DNA from: JBBSJZ01 sp041751935
Lineage (GTDB): Bacteria > Planctomycetota > Planctomycetia > Pirellulales > Pirellulaceae
Reading direction: 5' to 3'
NCBI GenBank assembly: GCA_041751935.1
Contig: JBGSIA010000100.1
Span: 1-64,000 of the forward strand
Length of the DNA stretch: 64,000 bases
How positions within the stretch are numbered: the first letter of the stretch is position 1; each line of letters begins with the position of its first letter. The position numbers and the translations under genes were made by a program. The notes under the pieces are model-generated. The model was not told where the DNA came from and made no database searches. It saw only the letters and a program-made list of their open reading frames with translations. Below, piece by piece: positions 17,705 to 26,066 of this stretch.

Positions 17705-19024
17705 TTACCGCGATTGCTGTTCAATCAGCCTGAGCAGATCAGGCGAGGGCTGCGATACCGTCATCACTCGGCCGCTGCTCTCGGGGCTCTGCCGATCGCG
17801 AACGATGACGATGATTTCGGTGTCATTGCTGGCAGAGCTTGCTTGAGAATCACGTGTTGTGCCAGCCAGCGCCGAGGGCTCGATTGTCAGGCCGACAGGA
17901 GCGATACTGCTCAGGGCAGCCATTCGTTCGGGAGCAGCCCCGCCGTTATTGTTCTGGTACAGCGCTGACAAGTTCGCGCGATCGAGTTGCCAGTGAATCG
18001 AGCCTGGTCCAGCGTAAATGCCAACGTCACCCTTGTAGTCAGCAGCATTGCAAACGCCAATCAAGTTACCGTCAGAATCGAATAGTCCTCCGCCGCTACG
18101 TCCATCGATTGGTGCACCTTCGATTTCCAAGTTCGATACGCCGAGATGTTGGTTGTACTTGTCAACGCCAGTGATTCGCGTATCACGTCGTGAGGGATCG
18201 TCTCCGCGATCACAACCAAAGCTGAATGCGGGCTGGCCAGTTTGTACCTTCACATCCGCCGCAATTACTTTTACGGGTTCAATACGAACACTTGGGCGGA
18301 TGGCAACGAGTGCAATATCCCGATCTGCCGCTTCGTAATCGATCAGTTGTCCAGCAACCGTTTGAACACTGCCAGCGACAAAGAGATCGACTTCGATTTT
18401 TCCTTTACCCTCGGTGTCGCGAAACAAGTGTCCGCAGGTCAGCACGAGCGCTTCGTCACCATGAATGTCGATAATGGTTCCGGTCCCGGCTCCGTAACCA
18501 TGTCCATCGAACACTCGTAGACGTACGGTCGCCGCTTGAGCTCGTTGCACGGCATCCGCAACCGATAGACTTGGCATCGGTTCGGCTAGCGATTCAATTG
18601 CCGCCGCAGTGCTGATAGGTGCAAGTCGTGTTTGCGGCGCGGGGATATCCGCAAAGCTGCGAGAATCGGCACCGGTAGGTACCAACTGGCCGTGAGGCGA
18701 AACCGAGAGGGCGGCGAGCAATTCGTCGGCAGTCCGAGTCCCAACCAGTCGGGTCAGTTCTTTACCGCCGCTGACGATGACAAACGTCGGCGTCTGCTGA
18801 ATACCATAGCGCGTCGCGAGCTGGGGTTCGGTGCCCACATCGACATGACGAATGGGCACTCCGCGGCTTTCCAAATCTGCCAGTACCGGTTGCATGGCGC
18901 GACAAGGGCCACAATGTTGTGAACTGAACTCAATCAGTATCGCGTCGGATGCTTTAGCTGGGGCGGTCACAAGACAAGAGACAACAATCGCCAGCACGAT
19001 CACTGCGGTACACTTCGCCTTCAT
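17705..19024 (-). CDS. secreted thioredoxin-trypsin fusion protein
   Basis: About 439 residues. The start at 19024 (MKAKC) gives a standard signal peptide ending in APAKA before SD; 19039 is an upstream alternative. Residues about 28-120 form a thioredoxin fold with the active site CGPC and the cis-Pro segment QTPTFVIV. From about 155 a trypsin-like S1C domain follows, with the catalytic set readable as His in CGHLF, Asp in DRDIALV and Ser in DGRSGGGLF. The last 80 residues are low complexity, with a hydrophobic strand EIIVIVRD. The protein should act in the periplasm or outside, perhaps coupling disulphide handling to proteolysis. It lies upstream of the AAA+ cluster on the same strand, but its export signal and the 418-base gap argue against direct cooperation with those cytoplasmic proteins. 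Confidence 0.85.
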   Translation of the reverse strand: MKAKCTAVIVLAIVVSCLVTAPAKASDAILIEFSSQHCGPCRAMQPVLADLESRGVPIRHVDVGTEPQLATRYGIQQTPTFVIVSGGKELTRLVGTRTADELLAALSVSPHGQLVPTGADSRSFADIPAPQTRLAPISTAAAIESLAEPMPSLSVADAVQRAQAATVRLRVFDGHGYGAGTGTIIDIHGDEALVLTCGHLFRDTEGKGKIEVDLFVAGSVQTVAGQLIDYEAADRDIALVAIRPSVRIEPVKVIAADVKVQTGQPAFSFGCDRGDDPSRRDTRITGVDKYNQHLGVSNLEIEGAPIDGRSGGGLFDSDGNLIGVCNAADYKGDVGIYAGPGSIHWQLDRANLSALYQNNNGGAAPERMAALSSIAPVGLTIEPSALAGTTRDSQASSASNDTEIIVIVRDRQSPESSGRVMTVSQPSPDLLRLIEQQSR

Positions 19025-19238
19025 CGGGCGTCCCTCCATGGACGGCTCGGACAGTCTTCAAGTACGGCGATTCCTGGGGACACGTCCTGTGTTCCAAGAA
19101 TCCGTTTTTGTGTTTCCGCACTTTGCGTAATTTGCATCGTCGCCGGCAAGTGCAATGAAACATGAACAGGGAACAACTTTAGTCTTTTTTAGTTTCACGA
19201 CGTTTTATCTGTGAAAAACAAAGTTTAGACGAACATCA

Positions 19239-21071
19239 CTACAAGTACTTAGCCAGCGGACCACCGCGAGCAGCGCGAGCGTCGACTTTGGCCAGAGTTT
19301 CGCGATCTTGAACCAGCGGCGGCGCGTGATGCGGCTTCACACGAGCATCGATCACCAACGCACCGCGACACCCCCAGTGCTTGTCGGACGTTTCTTGAGC
19401 AATTCCGTCTATGTCCCTGGCCGGATCACTGCGAGTGAAGGTAATCCACAACCAATTCTGCAAATTGGCAGAGACCATCTCGCATTCATCGACCAACGTA
19501 ATGATCGCGAAACGATTGATTGAATGATGCTCGTCGAAATGTCGACAGAACCTCACCAAATCATCGTGGTCACCAACTGACGCATATCTCGGTGAGCGGA
19601 TGGCGAGTACTCCTGGCATGACAACTCTCGGATCATCAAAGCCCTCCGGCAAGCCAAGATCGTTGGGGCACCCAGTAGCCAATTCGCGCGTGGCAGGGCC
19701 ACAGGCCGCGACAACGAGTTTCGATCCGCGGTTGAAACCGGACCCGCTGTAGTCCAGCGTGTCGATCGTCGTGCGAGTTTGAAAGTGCAGGTCGCGTCGC
19801 CAATCTGCTCGTCGCAGGATGTACTGCAAAAACTCGCCGACGTTATGAATGTCTAAATGAAAATCGGGTTCGTCCGTGATCCACAAGTACTTTGCTAGTG
19901 ACAGTTGGCCGTTGCCAAGAATTGCGTTCGCTTGTGTTAACAATTCCTGCGGTTCTTGTGACTTTAAGTAGGGCATGTAACGTTCACTTCCGATTGCCAG
20001 CAACAGTGGATGGACTCCCGCCGCATCAACTGCGTGAACAGCTTTCACGCCTGGGAATACTGTCGGAATGATTGGGTCCGTCAATTCGTGAATGAGCTGA
20101 CCAAACGTCGTATCCTCCTGAGGTGGACGCCCCACGACAGTAAACGGCCATATCGCACCATCGCGATGCCAGACTTTCGCCACGCGCATCATAGGGAACG
20201 GATGCGCGAGCGAGTAATAGCCAAGATGGTCGCCGAATGGACCTTCGGGCTTACGTGCCTGAGGATCGATTGTGCCGGTGATCGCAAAGTCAGCATCCGC
20301 GTAAACTGGGGCGTGATCGCCACAGATCAAAGAAATCCTTCGTCCCGCTAATGCGCCAGCGAAAGTTAATTCGGTTAAACCTTCAGGCAACGGCATGACC
20401 GCAGCCAGACTCATCGCTGGCGAACCACCTACAGTGATCGTAACCGGAAGCGGCTCGTCGCGAGTAAGCGCAGCTTGGTGATGGACTCCGATACCACGAT
20501 GGATTTGATAATGCAGTCCCACCTCGTTTAGCGAATCGTATTCGTTACCGGATAGCTGTATGCGATACATTCCCAGATTGATTCGCATCAAGTTGGTCGG
20601 ATCATTTGGGTCAACGCTCAAAACCTGTGGCAATGTGACAAACGCTCCACCGTCGTTAGGCCAACATTTCAATTGCGGCAGATCATTCAACGTCGTCGTA
20701 TTTGCCCAGACGGCTCCCCGCGACACGCGGCGAGGCAACATCGACAACGCTGTCCAAGGTGCGCTGGAGTAACGAAGCGGGTGCCGCAGTATCGCCGCGG
20801 GGTCCAACTTAACTTCGATGATTCGTCGAACGGATTCGAGCGTATCGCGAAACAAGTAGCGAGCTTGCTCAAGCGAAGCGAACAGATTGGAGACCATGGG
20901 GAACCGGCAACCGGTCGGATGATGGAACAACACTGCCGGACCACCGCGCGCGTACACTCGTCGCTGGATCTCGGCCATCTCCAAGTGAGGATCGACGGGC
21001 TCGTCAACTTCGACCAAACGACCGCCAAGTCGCAGGTCATCAACAGCGTCTCGAGTGGATCGGTGCTTCAA
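19239..21071 (-). CDS. UbiD-family decarboxylase
   Basis: 610 residues, normal for the longer UbiD-type (de)carboxylases. These use prenylated FMN and a divalent metal to remove or add carboxylate on aromatic or unsaturated acids. Family segments are clear: NLGMYRIQLSGNEYDSLNEVGLHYQIHRGIGVHH (metal and flavin site region, written here as it reads across about 185-218 with N-L-G-M-Y-R first), then KPEGPFGDHLGYYS, whose acidic residues belong to the catalytic set, and WPFTVVGRPPQEDT. The start is a TTG at 21071. No UbiX-type prenyltransferase, needed for the cofactor, lies in the window. In planctomycetes it may serve menaquinone (futalosine route) or aromatic acid metabolism; the sequence does not decide. 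It is divergent from pepA with 175 bases between. Confidence 0.85.
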   Translation of the reverse strand: MKHRSTRDAVDDLRLGGRLVEVDEPVDPHLEMAEIQRRVYARGGPAVLFHHPTGCRFPMVSNLFASLEQARYLFRDTLESVRRIIEVKLDPAAILRHPLRYSSAPWTALSMLPRRVSRGAVWANTTTLNDLPQLKCWPNDGGAFVTLPQVLSVDPNDPTNLMRINLGMYRIQLSGNEYDSLNEVGLHYQIHRGIGVHHQAALTRDEPLPVTITVGGSPAMSLAAVMPLPEGLTELTFAGALAGRRISLICGDHAPVYADADFAITGTIDPQARKPEGPFGDHLGYYSLAHPFPMMRVAKVWHRDGAIWPFTVVGRPPQEDTTFGQLIHELTDPIIPTVFPGVKAVHAVDAAGVHPLLLAIGSERYMPYLKSQEPQELLTQANAILGNGQLSLAKYLWITDEPDFHLDIHNVGEFLQYILRRADWRRDLHFQTRTTIDTLDYSGSGFNRGSKLVVAACGPATRELATGCPNDLGLPEGFDDPRVVMPGVLAIRSPRYASVGDHDDLVRFCRHFDEHHSINRFAIITLVDECEMVSANLQNWLWITFTRSDPARDIDGIAQETSDKHWGCRGALVIDARVKPHHAPPLVQDRETLAKVDARAARGGPLAKYL

Positions 21072-21155
21072 GGAACTCTGCCCAAAAGGGAGTGCTTCGA
21101 GATGAAAGGGGCCTCGGCTAGGATAACCGTGTGCGGCGTCTTAGACTAACGAGGA

Positions 21156-21198
21156 ATTCGAAAAAGGGGTCGCAAGAGGGTTAGCCCCCTTTTCGAAT
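21156..21198. repeat. inverted repeat between ubiD-like gene and pepA
   Basis: ATTCGAAAAAGGGG (21156-21169) faces CCCCCTTTTCGAAT (21185-21198) with a single mismatch, giving a 14-bp stem around a 15-base loop. It lies in the divergent promoter space, about 50 bases before pepA. It could be an operator, a 5' leader structure or a mobile palindrome. Confidence 0.45.
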
Positions 21199-21246
21199 AC
21201 GAATCACATTCCGCAACGATCCCAGTTCCCTTTTTAGACTGAAACC

Positions 21247-22737
21247 ATGTTGGATAGCCAGCCGCTGCCGTCACCGAATCTCGTTCCTGTTGACCTTCCG
21301 CTGACATCGGATGCCGACGCATTAATCTTGGGCATGTTCGACGATGGTTTACTTTCTTCGTCATTGATTCAAGCCGATGCCAAGCGAGTGGAAACGATCA
21401 AGCGAATGCTGGCCCGTGGTGGCGCGAAGGGAAAACTCGGTGAGATCACGGCATTAGTTTCCCCTTGGGATGACGGGCCGCAATTGATTCTCGTCGTCGG
21501 GCTGGGCTCCGCAAACGAATTGAGCCGCAAAACGGTCTTTGAGTCTGCCGCAGCGGCAATTCGACGTTTGACGGATCGCCAGCGGGAACGGGTGACAATT
21601 GCTCTGAGCGAGAGTGTGCCGGAATCTTTCCACGCATGTATCGTCGCCGGAGCCGTCTATGGTTGTGAGGGACAAGCGATTTACAAGTCCGATGCGATCA
21701 CATTCGTTCCCACAACGATCGGGTTTTCGTCGACTGCGGCGAAAATGATTCAGCGAGGTAAAGCTATCGCCGAATCAATGAATTTGACGAAACGATTGGT
21801 CAATGAGCCGCCATCGGTGATTTACCCAGAAAGTTTTGCCGAACAAGCTTCGATTGTCGCCAAGGAATGTGGTTTAGCGATCGAGATATGGGACGAAAAG
21901 CGGCTGGAGCAAGAAGGTTGCCGTGCGATTCTTGCGGTCGGTGCTGGTTCATGTCGCCCACCGCGATTGGTGATTTTGCGTCATCACGGAGGTGGCTCGG
22001 GCGAATCGCCGTTAGCGATTGTCGGTAAGGGCGTCACGTTTGACAGCGGCGGCTTATCGATCAAGCCAAGTGACTCCATGGCGGACATGAAATGTGATAT
22101 GGCCGGTGCCGCTACCGTGCTTGGTACGATGCGTGCGATCGCCAAGCTGGGCGTGAAACGAAATGTGATTGGGTTCTGCGGGTTGGCCGAGAACATGATT
22201 AGCGGCGCGAGCTACAAGCTTGGCGACGTGATTGAAACGCGAAACGGAAAAACGATCGAAATTTTGAATACCGATGCCGAGGGTCGTGTGGTACTTGCCG
22301 ACACGCTCGATGTCGCGATTCAACATTCGCCCGCGGCGATGATTGATCTAGCCACGCTCACGGGCGCATGCATGATCGCGTTGGGTACCGACGTCGCGGG
22401 CCTCATGACGAATAACCAGCGACTGTGTGACCTACTCAAACAATCTGCGGACATCGAGGGCGAACCCGTTTGGCAACTGCCGATGTTTTCACTATATGAT
22501 GAAAAGATCAAAAGCAAGGTTGCGGATATCAAGAACGTCGGTGAAGGCCGTTGGGGTGGGGCGATAACCGCCGCGAAGTTTTTGGAGCAATTCGTCGGCG
22601 ACGTCCCCTGGGTACATATTGATATCGCTGGCCCTGCGTTCGCGGACAGCCCTAAACCACACCGTGACGCCGGTGCGACGGGTGTCATGGTCCGTACTCT
22701 CGTTCACTGGATCGAGTCGGGAACACCATCGAAGTAA
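21247..22737 (+). CDS. pepA: leucyl aminopeptidase (M17)
   Basis: 496 residues, the usual length for PepA, a cytosolic hexameric di-metal enzyme that removes N-terminal amino acids from peptides. The C-terminal catalytic domain is well conserved: GKGVTFDSGGLSIKPSDSMADMKCDMAGAA (about 259-288, supplying the Lys and Asp metal ligands, listed as GKGVTFDSGG then MADMKCDMAGA) and NTDAEGRVVLADTL (about 341-354, with metal-binding Asp and Glu and the bicarbonate-binding Arg). The N-terminal domain (1-165) is less conserved, as normal. The ATG at 21247 lies just after GACTGAAACC. An inverted repeat upstream may belong to its leader. It is a housekeeping gene with no oddities. Confidence 0.95.
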   Translation: MLDSQPLPSPNLVPVDLPLTSDADALILGMFDDGLLSSSLIQADAKRVETIKRMLARGGAKGKLGEITALVSPWDDGPQLILVVGLGSANELSRKTVFESAAAAIRRLTDRQRERVTIALSESVPESFHACIVAGAVYGCEGQAIYKSDAITFVPTTIGFSSTAAKMIQRGKAIAESMNLTKRLVNEPPSVIYPESFAEQASIVAKECGLAIEIWDEKRLEQEGCRAILAVGAGSCRPPRLVILRHHGGGSGESPLAIVGKGVTFDSGGLSIKPSDSMADMKCDMAGAATVLGTMRAIAKLGVKRNVIGFCGLAENMISGASYKLGDVIETRNGKTIEILNTDAEGRVVLADTLDVAIQHSPAAMIDLATLTGACMIALGTDVAGLMTNNQRLCDLLKQSADIEGEPVWQLPMFSLYDEKIKSKVADIKNVGEGRWGGAITAAKFLEQFVGDVPWVHIDIAGPAFADSPKPHRDAGATGVMVRTLVHWIESGTPSK

Positions 22738-22860
22738 CTAAGCATCGCATCTATCGATAATCGCTTCGCCCCTATCGTATCGCACGTATCTGTGGAGAAT
22801 TCAGGTAGTTGGCCGAGATTTGTACTGTTCGGCTCCGTCTAATTTTTCATCGTAGACTCA

Positions 22861-24681
22861 ATGTCGCAAATTTCGCTTAATGACCTAAGTATCGGTTTTC
22901 GTGGTCCGTTGCTACTTGACGGCGTTTCAGCGGAAGTTGAAATTGGCCAACGCATCGGGCTGCTCGGTCGAAACGGGGCCGGCAAAACCACGCTGCTGAG
23001 AATGTTGTGTGGCGAAACCCAGCCGGATCACGGAAGTATTCAGTTTGCCCCACGAACGCGTGTCGCGAGGCTGACCCAAGATGTTCCCCGTGAACTGAAG
23101 GGAACGATTCGCGAAGTCGTCTTACCGGACAATTTTGACCACCTCGACAGTGATGATCATTGGCGAGTTGAACATGCCGTTGATTCAACGCTGTCGCGGA
23201 TGCAGCTCGAAGCGGGTGCACGCTTTGAGAGTCTCTCCAGCGGGATGAAGCGTCGCGTACTGCTGGCGCAAGCCATTGCCAGTGAGCCGGATGTCTTGTT
23301 GCTCGATGAGCCGACCAACCACCTCGATATCCCGGCCATTCTCTGGTTGGAAGAATTTCTCAGCCGTTGGCCGTCGACATTGATATTTATCACCCACGAT
23401 CGCTCGTTCCTAAAACGATTGGCGACTCGAATTTGGGAAATTGATCGTGGGCGATTATTCGATTGGTCCTGTGATTACGAAACGTTCCTGAGTCGTAAAG
23501 AAGCCGCCATCGCTGCCGAGGAGAAACAGAACGCACTGTTCGACAAAAAACTGGCTCAAGAAGAGGTCTGGATACGTCAAGGCATCAAGGCACGACGAAC
23601 GCGTAACGAAGGCCGCGTGCGGGCGCTCAAAGCGATGCGAGACCAGCGGGCACAGCGGCAAACCGCCGAGGGCAAAGCGAAGTTGAATCTCCAGGATGCT
23701 GCTCGTAGTGGTGCGTTGGTTGCCGACGTGAAAGAAATATCGTTTGGGTACGACAACCGGTACGTCGTCCAAGACTTTAGTACTACGATTATGCGTGGCG
23801 ACAAGATCGGTATCGTGGGGCCCAACGGTGCGGGTAAGACAACGCTGTTGAAGCTCATGCTCGGTGAATTGAAACCGGAAAGCGGTAACGTGCGATTGGG
23901 AACAAATCTGCAAATTGCCTATTTCGATCAATTGCGAGATTCGCTCGACCCAAATAAGTCGGTGGCTGAAAATGTTGGCGATGGCAACGACCGGCTGACC
24001 ATCGGCGGTCAAACGAAACACATCGTCGGCTATTTACAGGATTTTCTGTTTACGCCTGAGCGGGCGCGAACGGAAGTTCGTTTTCTGTCAGGTGGTGAAC
24101 GCAATCGCGCTTTGCTCGCGCGGCTCATGACTCGACCGGCCAATGTTATCGTGTTGGATGAACCGACCAACGACTTGGATAGTGAAACGTTGGAGTTGCT
24201 TGAAGAGCAGTTAACGGATTTCGCGGGGACCCTGCTCATGGTAAGCCACGACCGAACCTTTTTGAACAACGTGGTAAGCAGTCTGATCGTGTTCGAAGAT
24301 GTAGGTGTTCGCGAGTACGATGGTGGTTATGACGATTGGCAGCGTCGAATTGCCCGCCGCGACGCTGATTTGAGCACGACTCCATCATCACGAAAAGAGA
24401 ACCAGTCGGTCGTGGCCAAGTACGTATCAGGTAGCACGCCTTCGAAGGCGAAGAAACTCTCCTTCAAAGAGCAACAAGAATTGAAGGAACTGCCCAAAAA
24501 AATCGAACACTTGGAAACCGAGATCGCCGAAGCTCATCTGGAAATGGCGGCGCCGGATTTTTACAAACAACCGGCAGAACGCATTACAGAAGCGAGCCGC
24601 AAATTGGCGTCTCTACAGGATTCGTTAGCTGCCGCATACCAACGCTGGGAATCATTGGAGCAGCAGAGCCATACCGGATAA
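22861..24681 (+). CDS. uup: ABC-F ATPase, Uup type
   Basis: 606 residues with two ABC domains and no membrane segments, the layout of ABC-F proteins, which bind ribosomes or nucleic acid intermediates. First domain: Walker A GRNGAGKT at 36-43, signature SSGMKRR, Walker B VLLLDEPTNHLD. Second domain: GPNGAGKT near 320, signature LSGGERNR, Walker B VIVLDEPTNDLD. The linker between them carries the Arg- and Gln-rich helix of the family (WIRQGIKARRTRNEGR). The C-terminal 90 residues are a Lys/Glu-rich coiled coil (KKLSFKEQQELKELPKK), as in Uup, which has been linked to transposon excision and ribosome assembly. It is preceded by 123 bases after pepA and probably has its own promoter. Confidence 0.9.
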   Translation: MSQISLNDLSIGFRGPLLLDGVSAEVEIGQRIGLLGRNGAGKTTLLRMLCGETQPDHGSIQFAPRTRVARLTQDVPRELKGTIREVVLPDNFDHLDSDDHWRVEHAVDSTLSRMQLEAGARFESLSSGMKRRVLLAQAIASEPDVLLLDEPTNHLDIPAILWLEEFLSRWPSTLIFITHDRSFLKRLATRIWEIDRGRLFDWSCDYETFLSRKEAAIAAEEKQNALFDKKLAQEEVWIRQGIKARRTRNEGRVRALKAMRDQRAQRQTAEGKAKLNLQDAARSGALVADVKEISFGYDNRYVVQDFSTTIMRGDKIGIVGPNGAGKTTLLKLMLGELKPESGNVRLGTNLQIAYFDQLRDSLDPNKSVAENVGDGNDRLTIGGQTKHIVGYLQDFLFTPERARTEVRFLSGGERNRALLARLMTRPANVIVLDEPTNDLDSETLELLEEQLTDFAGTLLMVSHDRTFLNNVVSSLIVFEDVGVREYDGGYDDWQRRIARRDADLSTTPSSRKENQSVVAKYVSGSTPSKAKKLSFKEQQELKELPKKIEHLETEIAEAHLEMAAPDFYKQPAERITEASRKLASLQDSLAAAYQRWESLEQQSHTG

Positions 24682-24793
24682 TTTCGATTCACCCGGTTTT
24701 GACGATTCGTTGAATAAGTTTTGGTTCGCTGTGCGGTTGGTGCGATAACGATACTGAGCGAATACGCAGATTTTCATGTGCAAGGGGCAAACA

Positions 24794-26053
24794 ATGCACA
24801 GTGGAGCTAGGTTTGAGATCGCACTGGGGGAACTGCCCGTCGGGTTCACGCTGAGCCAGCCGGTTCATGATCACGCCGGTGTGCTTTTACTTGCGGCAAA
24901 CCACACGGTAACAGCCGACCAGTTACAGCAATTGCATCATCGCGGTATCGCGACGCTGTCACTTCATGCGCATGATCGGCGGCGAATTTTATCGTCCCAA
25001 GCTCCAGGTCCCAATCAAACAAAGCCGCTTGCGGTATCTGCAGTAGATCAGCTTTGGACGAGTGAAACGCCGATTCGAGGAAAACTCGCCGATCGCTATG
25101 GCGAGTCACCGTGTCCGAAGCGACAAAAAAGGATTGATTCCCTACTCACCAAGGCAATCTCCGATTTAGTTGTGATAGGTAAATCATTGCGAGTGGACTC
25201 GAATTCAGCCAAGTTGTCGCTAACTGAGCTGTTTGAAAGTCTGGCGGCCGTGTTGATTGAGGATCCTGACCAGACGATTGGCTCATTGCTGAGCGCAAGT
25301 GAGGCTCGCGAATTGTCTGCCCGCATTGTTCAACTCGCAGCATTGTCGATGGCGATGAGTATCGAGTTGAAGATGCCCGCGTCCGCCACGATGGAAATCG
25401 GTTTGGCCGCGATGCTGCACGATGTGAGCCTGTTCAGGATGAGCCCGCGCCTTCGCTCTCCTGTTTCCTATTTGTCGCCCGAGGAGCGTTGGGAGTACGA
25501 AAGTCATCCCTTGGAATCACAAGAGATGCTGGTCAGCCTGGACATTCCTCATGCAGTGAAACTGACGGTTGCGCAAGTGCATGAGCAGTTGGATGGTTCA
25601 GGCTTTCCTCGCCAGTTGACCGAGGCCCGAATTCACCCTTATGCAAAGGTCATCAATGCTGCGGATGCGTATCTGAGGATTATCGGTCCTGGTCCAGGGC
25701 GGCCACCGATCGGTGCGCATGATGCAATCGGAGTCATCTTGCATACTCAAAGGCGACGATTGTTCGAGCCCTACATTCTACGTGCCTTGATCAGCGTTCT
25801 GACGCTGTTTCCGCTCGGTTCGACGGTCCAGCTCAGCGATGGCAGGATTGGGCAAGTGGTTCGCCGACCACGAAAAGGGTTCGATGCTCCAACGGTGCGA
25901 ATCGATTCTGCGTCAACGTCTGAACCTCGACTGGTGATGTTGGATTCATCGAATCTAAAAATTGCTTCGCCTCAACGATCGCGGGTCGACGAGCAGCTAC
26001 GGATTCCACGCGAAGTGTTGCGGCGTACAGTGTGGCATCCGTCAAACTATTGA
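24794..26053 (+). CDS. HD-GYP-like protein with degenerate motif
   Basis: About 419 residues. The ATG at 24794 is chosen because AAGGGG lies 6 bases upstream; a start 18 bases earlier is also open. Residues 1-180 form an N-terminal region like those before HD-GYP domains in planctomycetes. The HD-GYP part (about 185-350) shows AAMLHDVSL, HEQLDGSGFP and NAADAYLRI. Compared with active c-di-GMP phosphodiesterases, HDIGK has become HDVSL, HHE-GYP has become VHE-GFP, and DAYDAM has become DAYLRI. Some metal ligands remain, but full activity is doubtful, so a binding or altered hydrolase role is possible. The last 80 residues are a small beta domain (GSTVQLSDGRIGQVV). It converges on the TPR gene with a 13-base gap. 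Confidence 0.8.
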   Translation: MHSGARFEIALGELPVGFTLSQPVHDHAGVLLLAANHTVTADQLQQLHHRGIATLSLHAHDRRRILSSQAPGPNQTKPLAVSAVDQLWTSETPIRGKLADRYGESPCPKRQKRIDSLLTKAISDLVVIGKSLRVDSNSAKLSLTELFESLAAVLIEDPDQTIGSLLSASEARELSARIVQLAALSMAMSIELKMPASATMEIGLAAMLHDVSLFRMSPRLRSPVSYLSPEERWEYESHPLESQEMLVSLDIPHAVKLTVAQVHEQLDGSGFPRQLTEARIHPYAKVINAADAYLRIIGPGPGRPPIGAHDAIGVILHTQRRRLFEPYILRALISVLTLFPLGSTVQLSDGRIGQVVRRPRKGFDAPTVRIDSASTSEPRLVMLDSSNLKIASPQRSRVDEQLRIPREVLRRTVWHPSNY

Positions 26054-26066
26054 GCAAGTGTAAAAG

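Noticed and set aside
8167..19024. Trio plus trypsin as an anti-phage system
   Set aside because: Nothing in the window (no nuclease, integrase or known defence gene) supports defence. The protease has an export signal while the ATPases do not.
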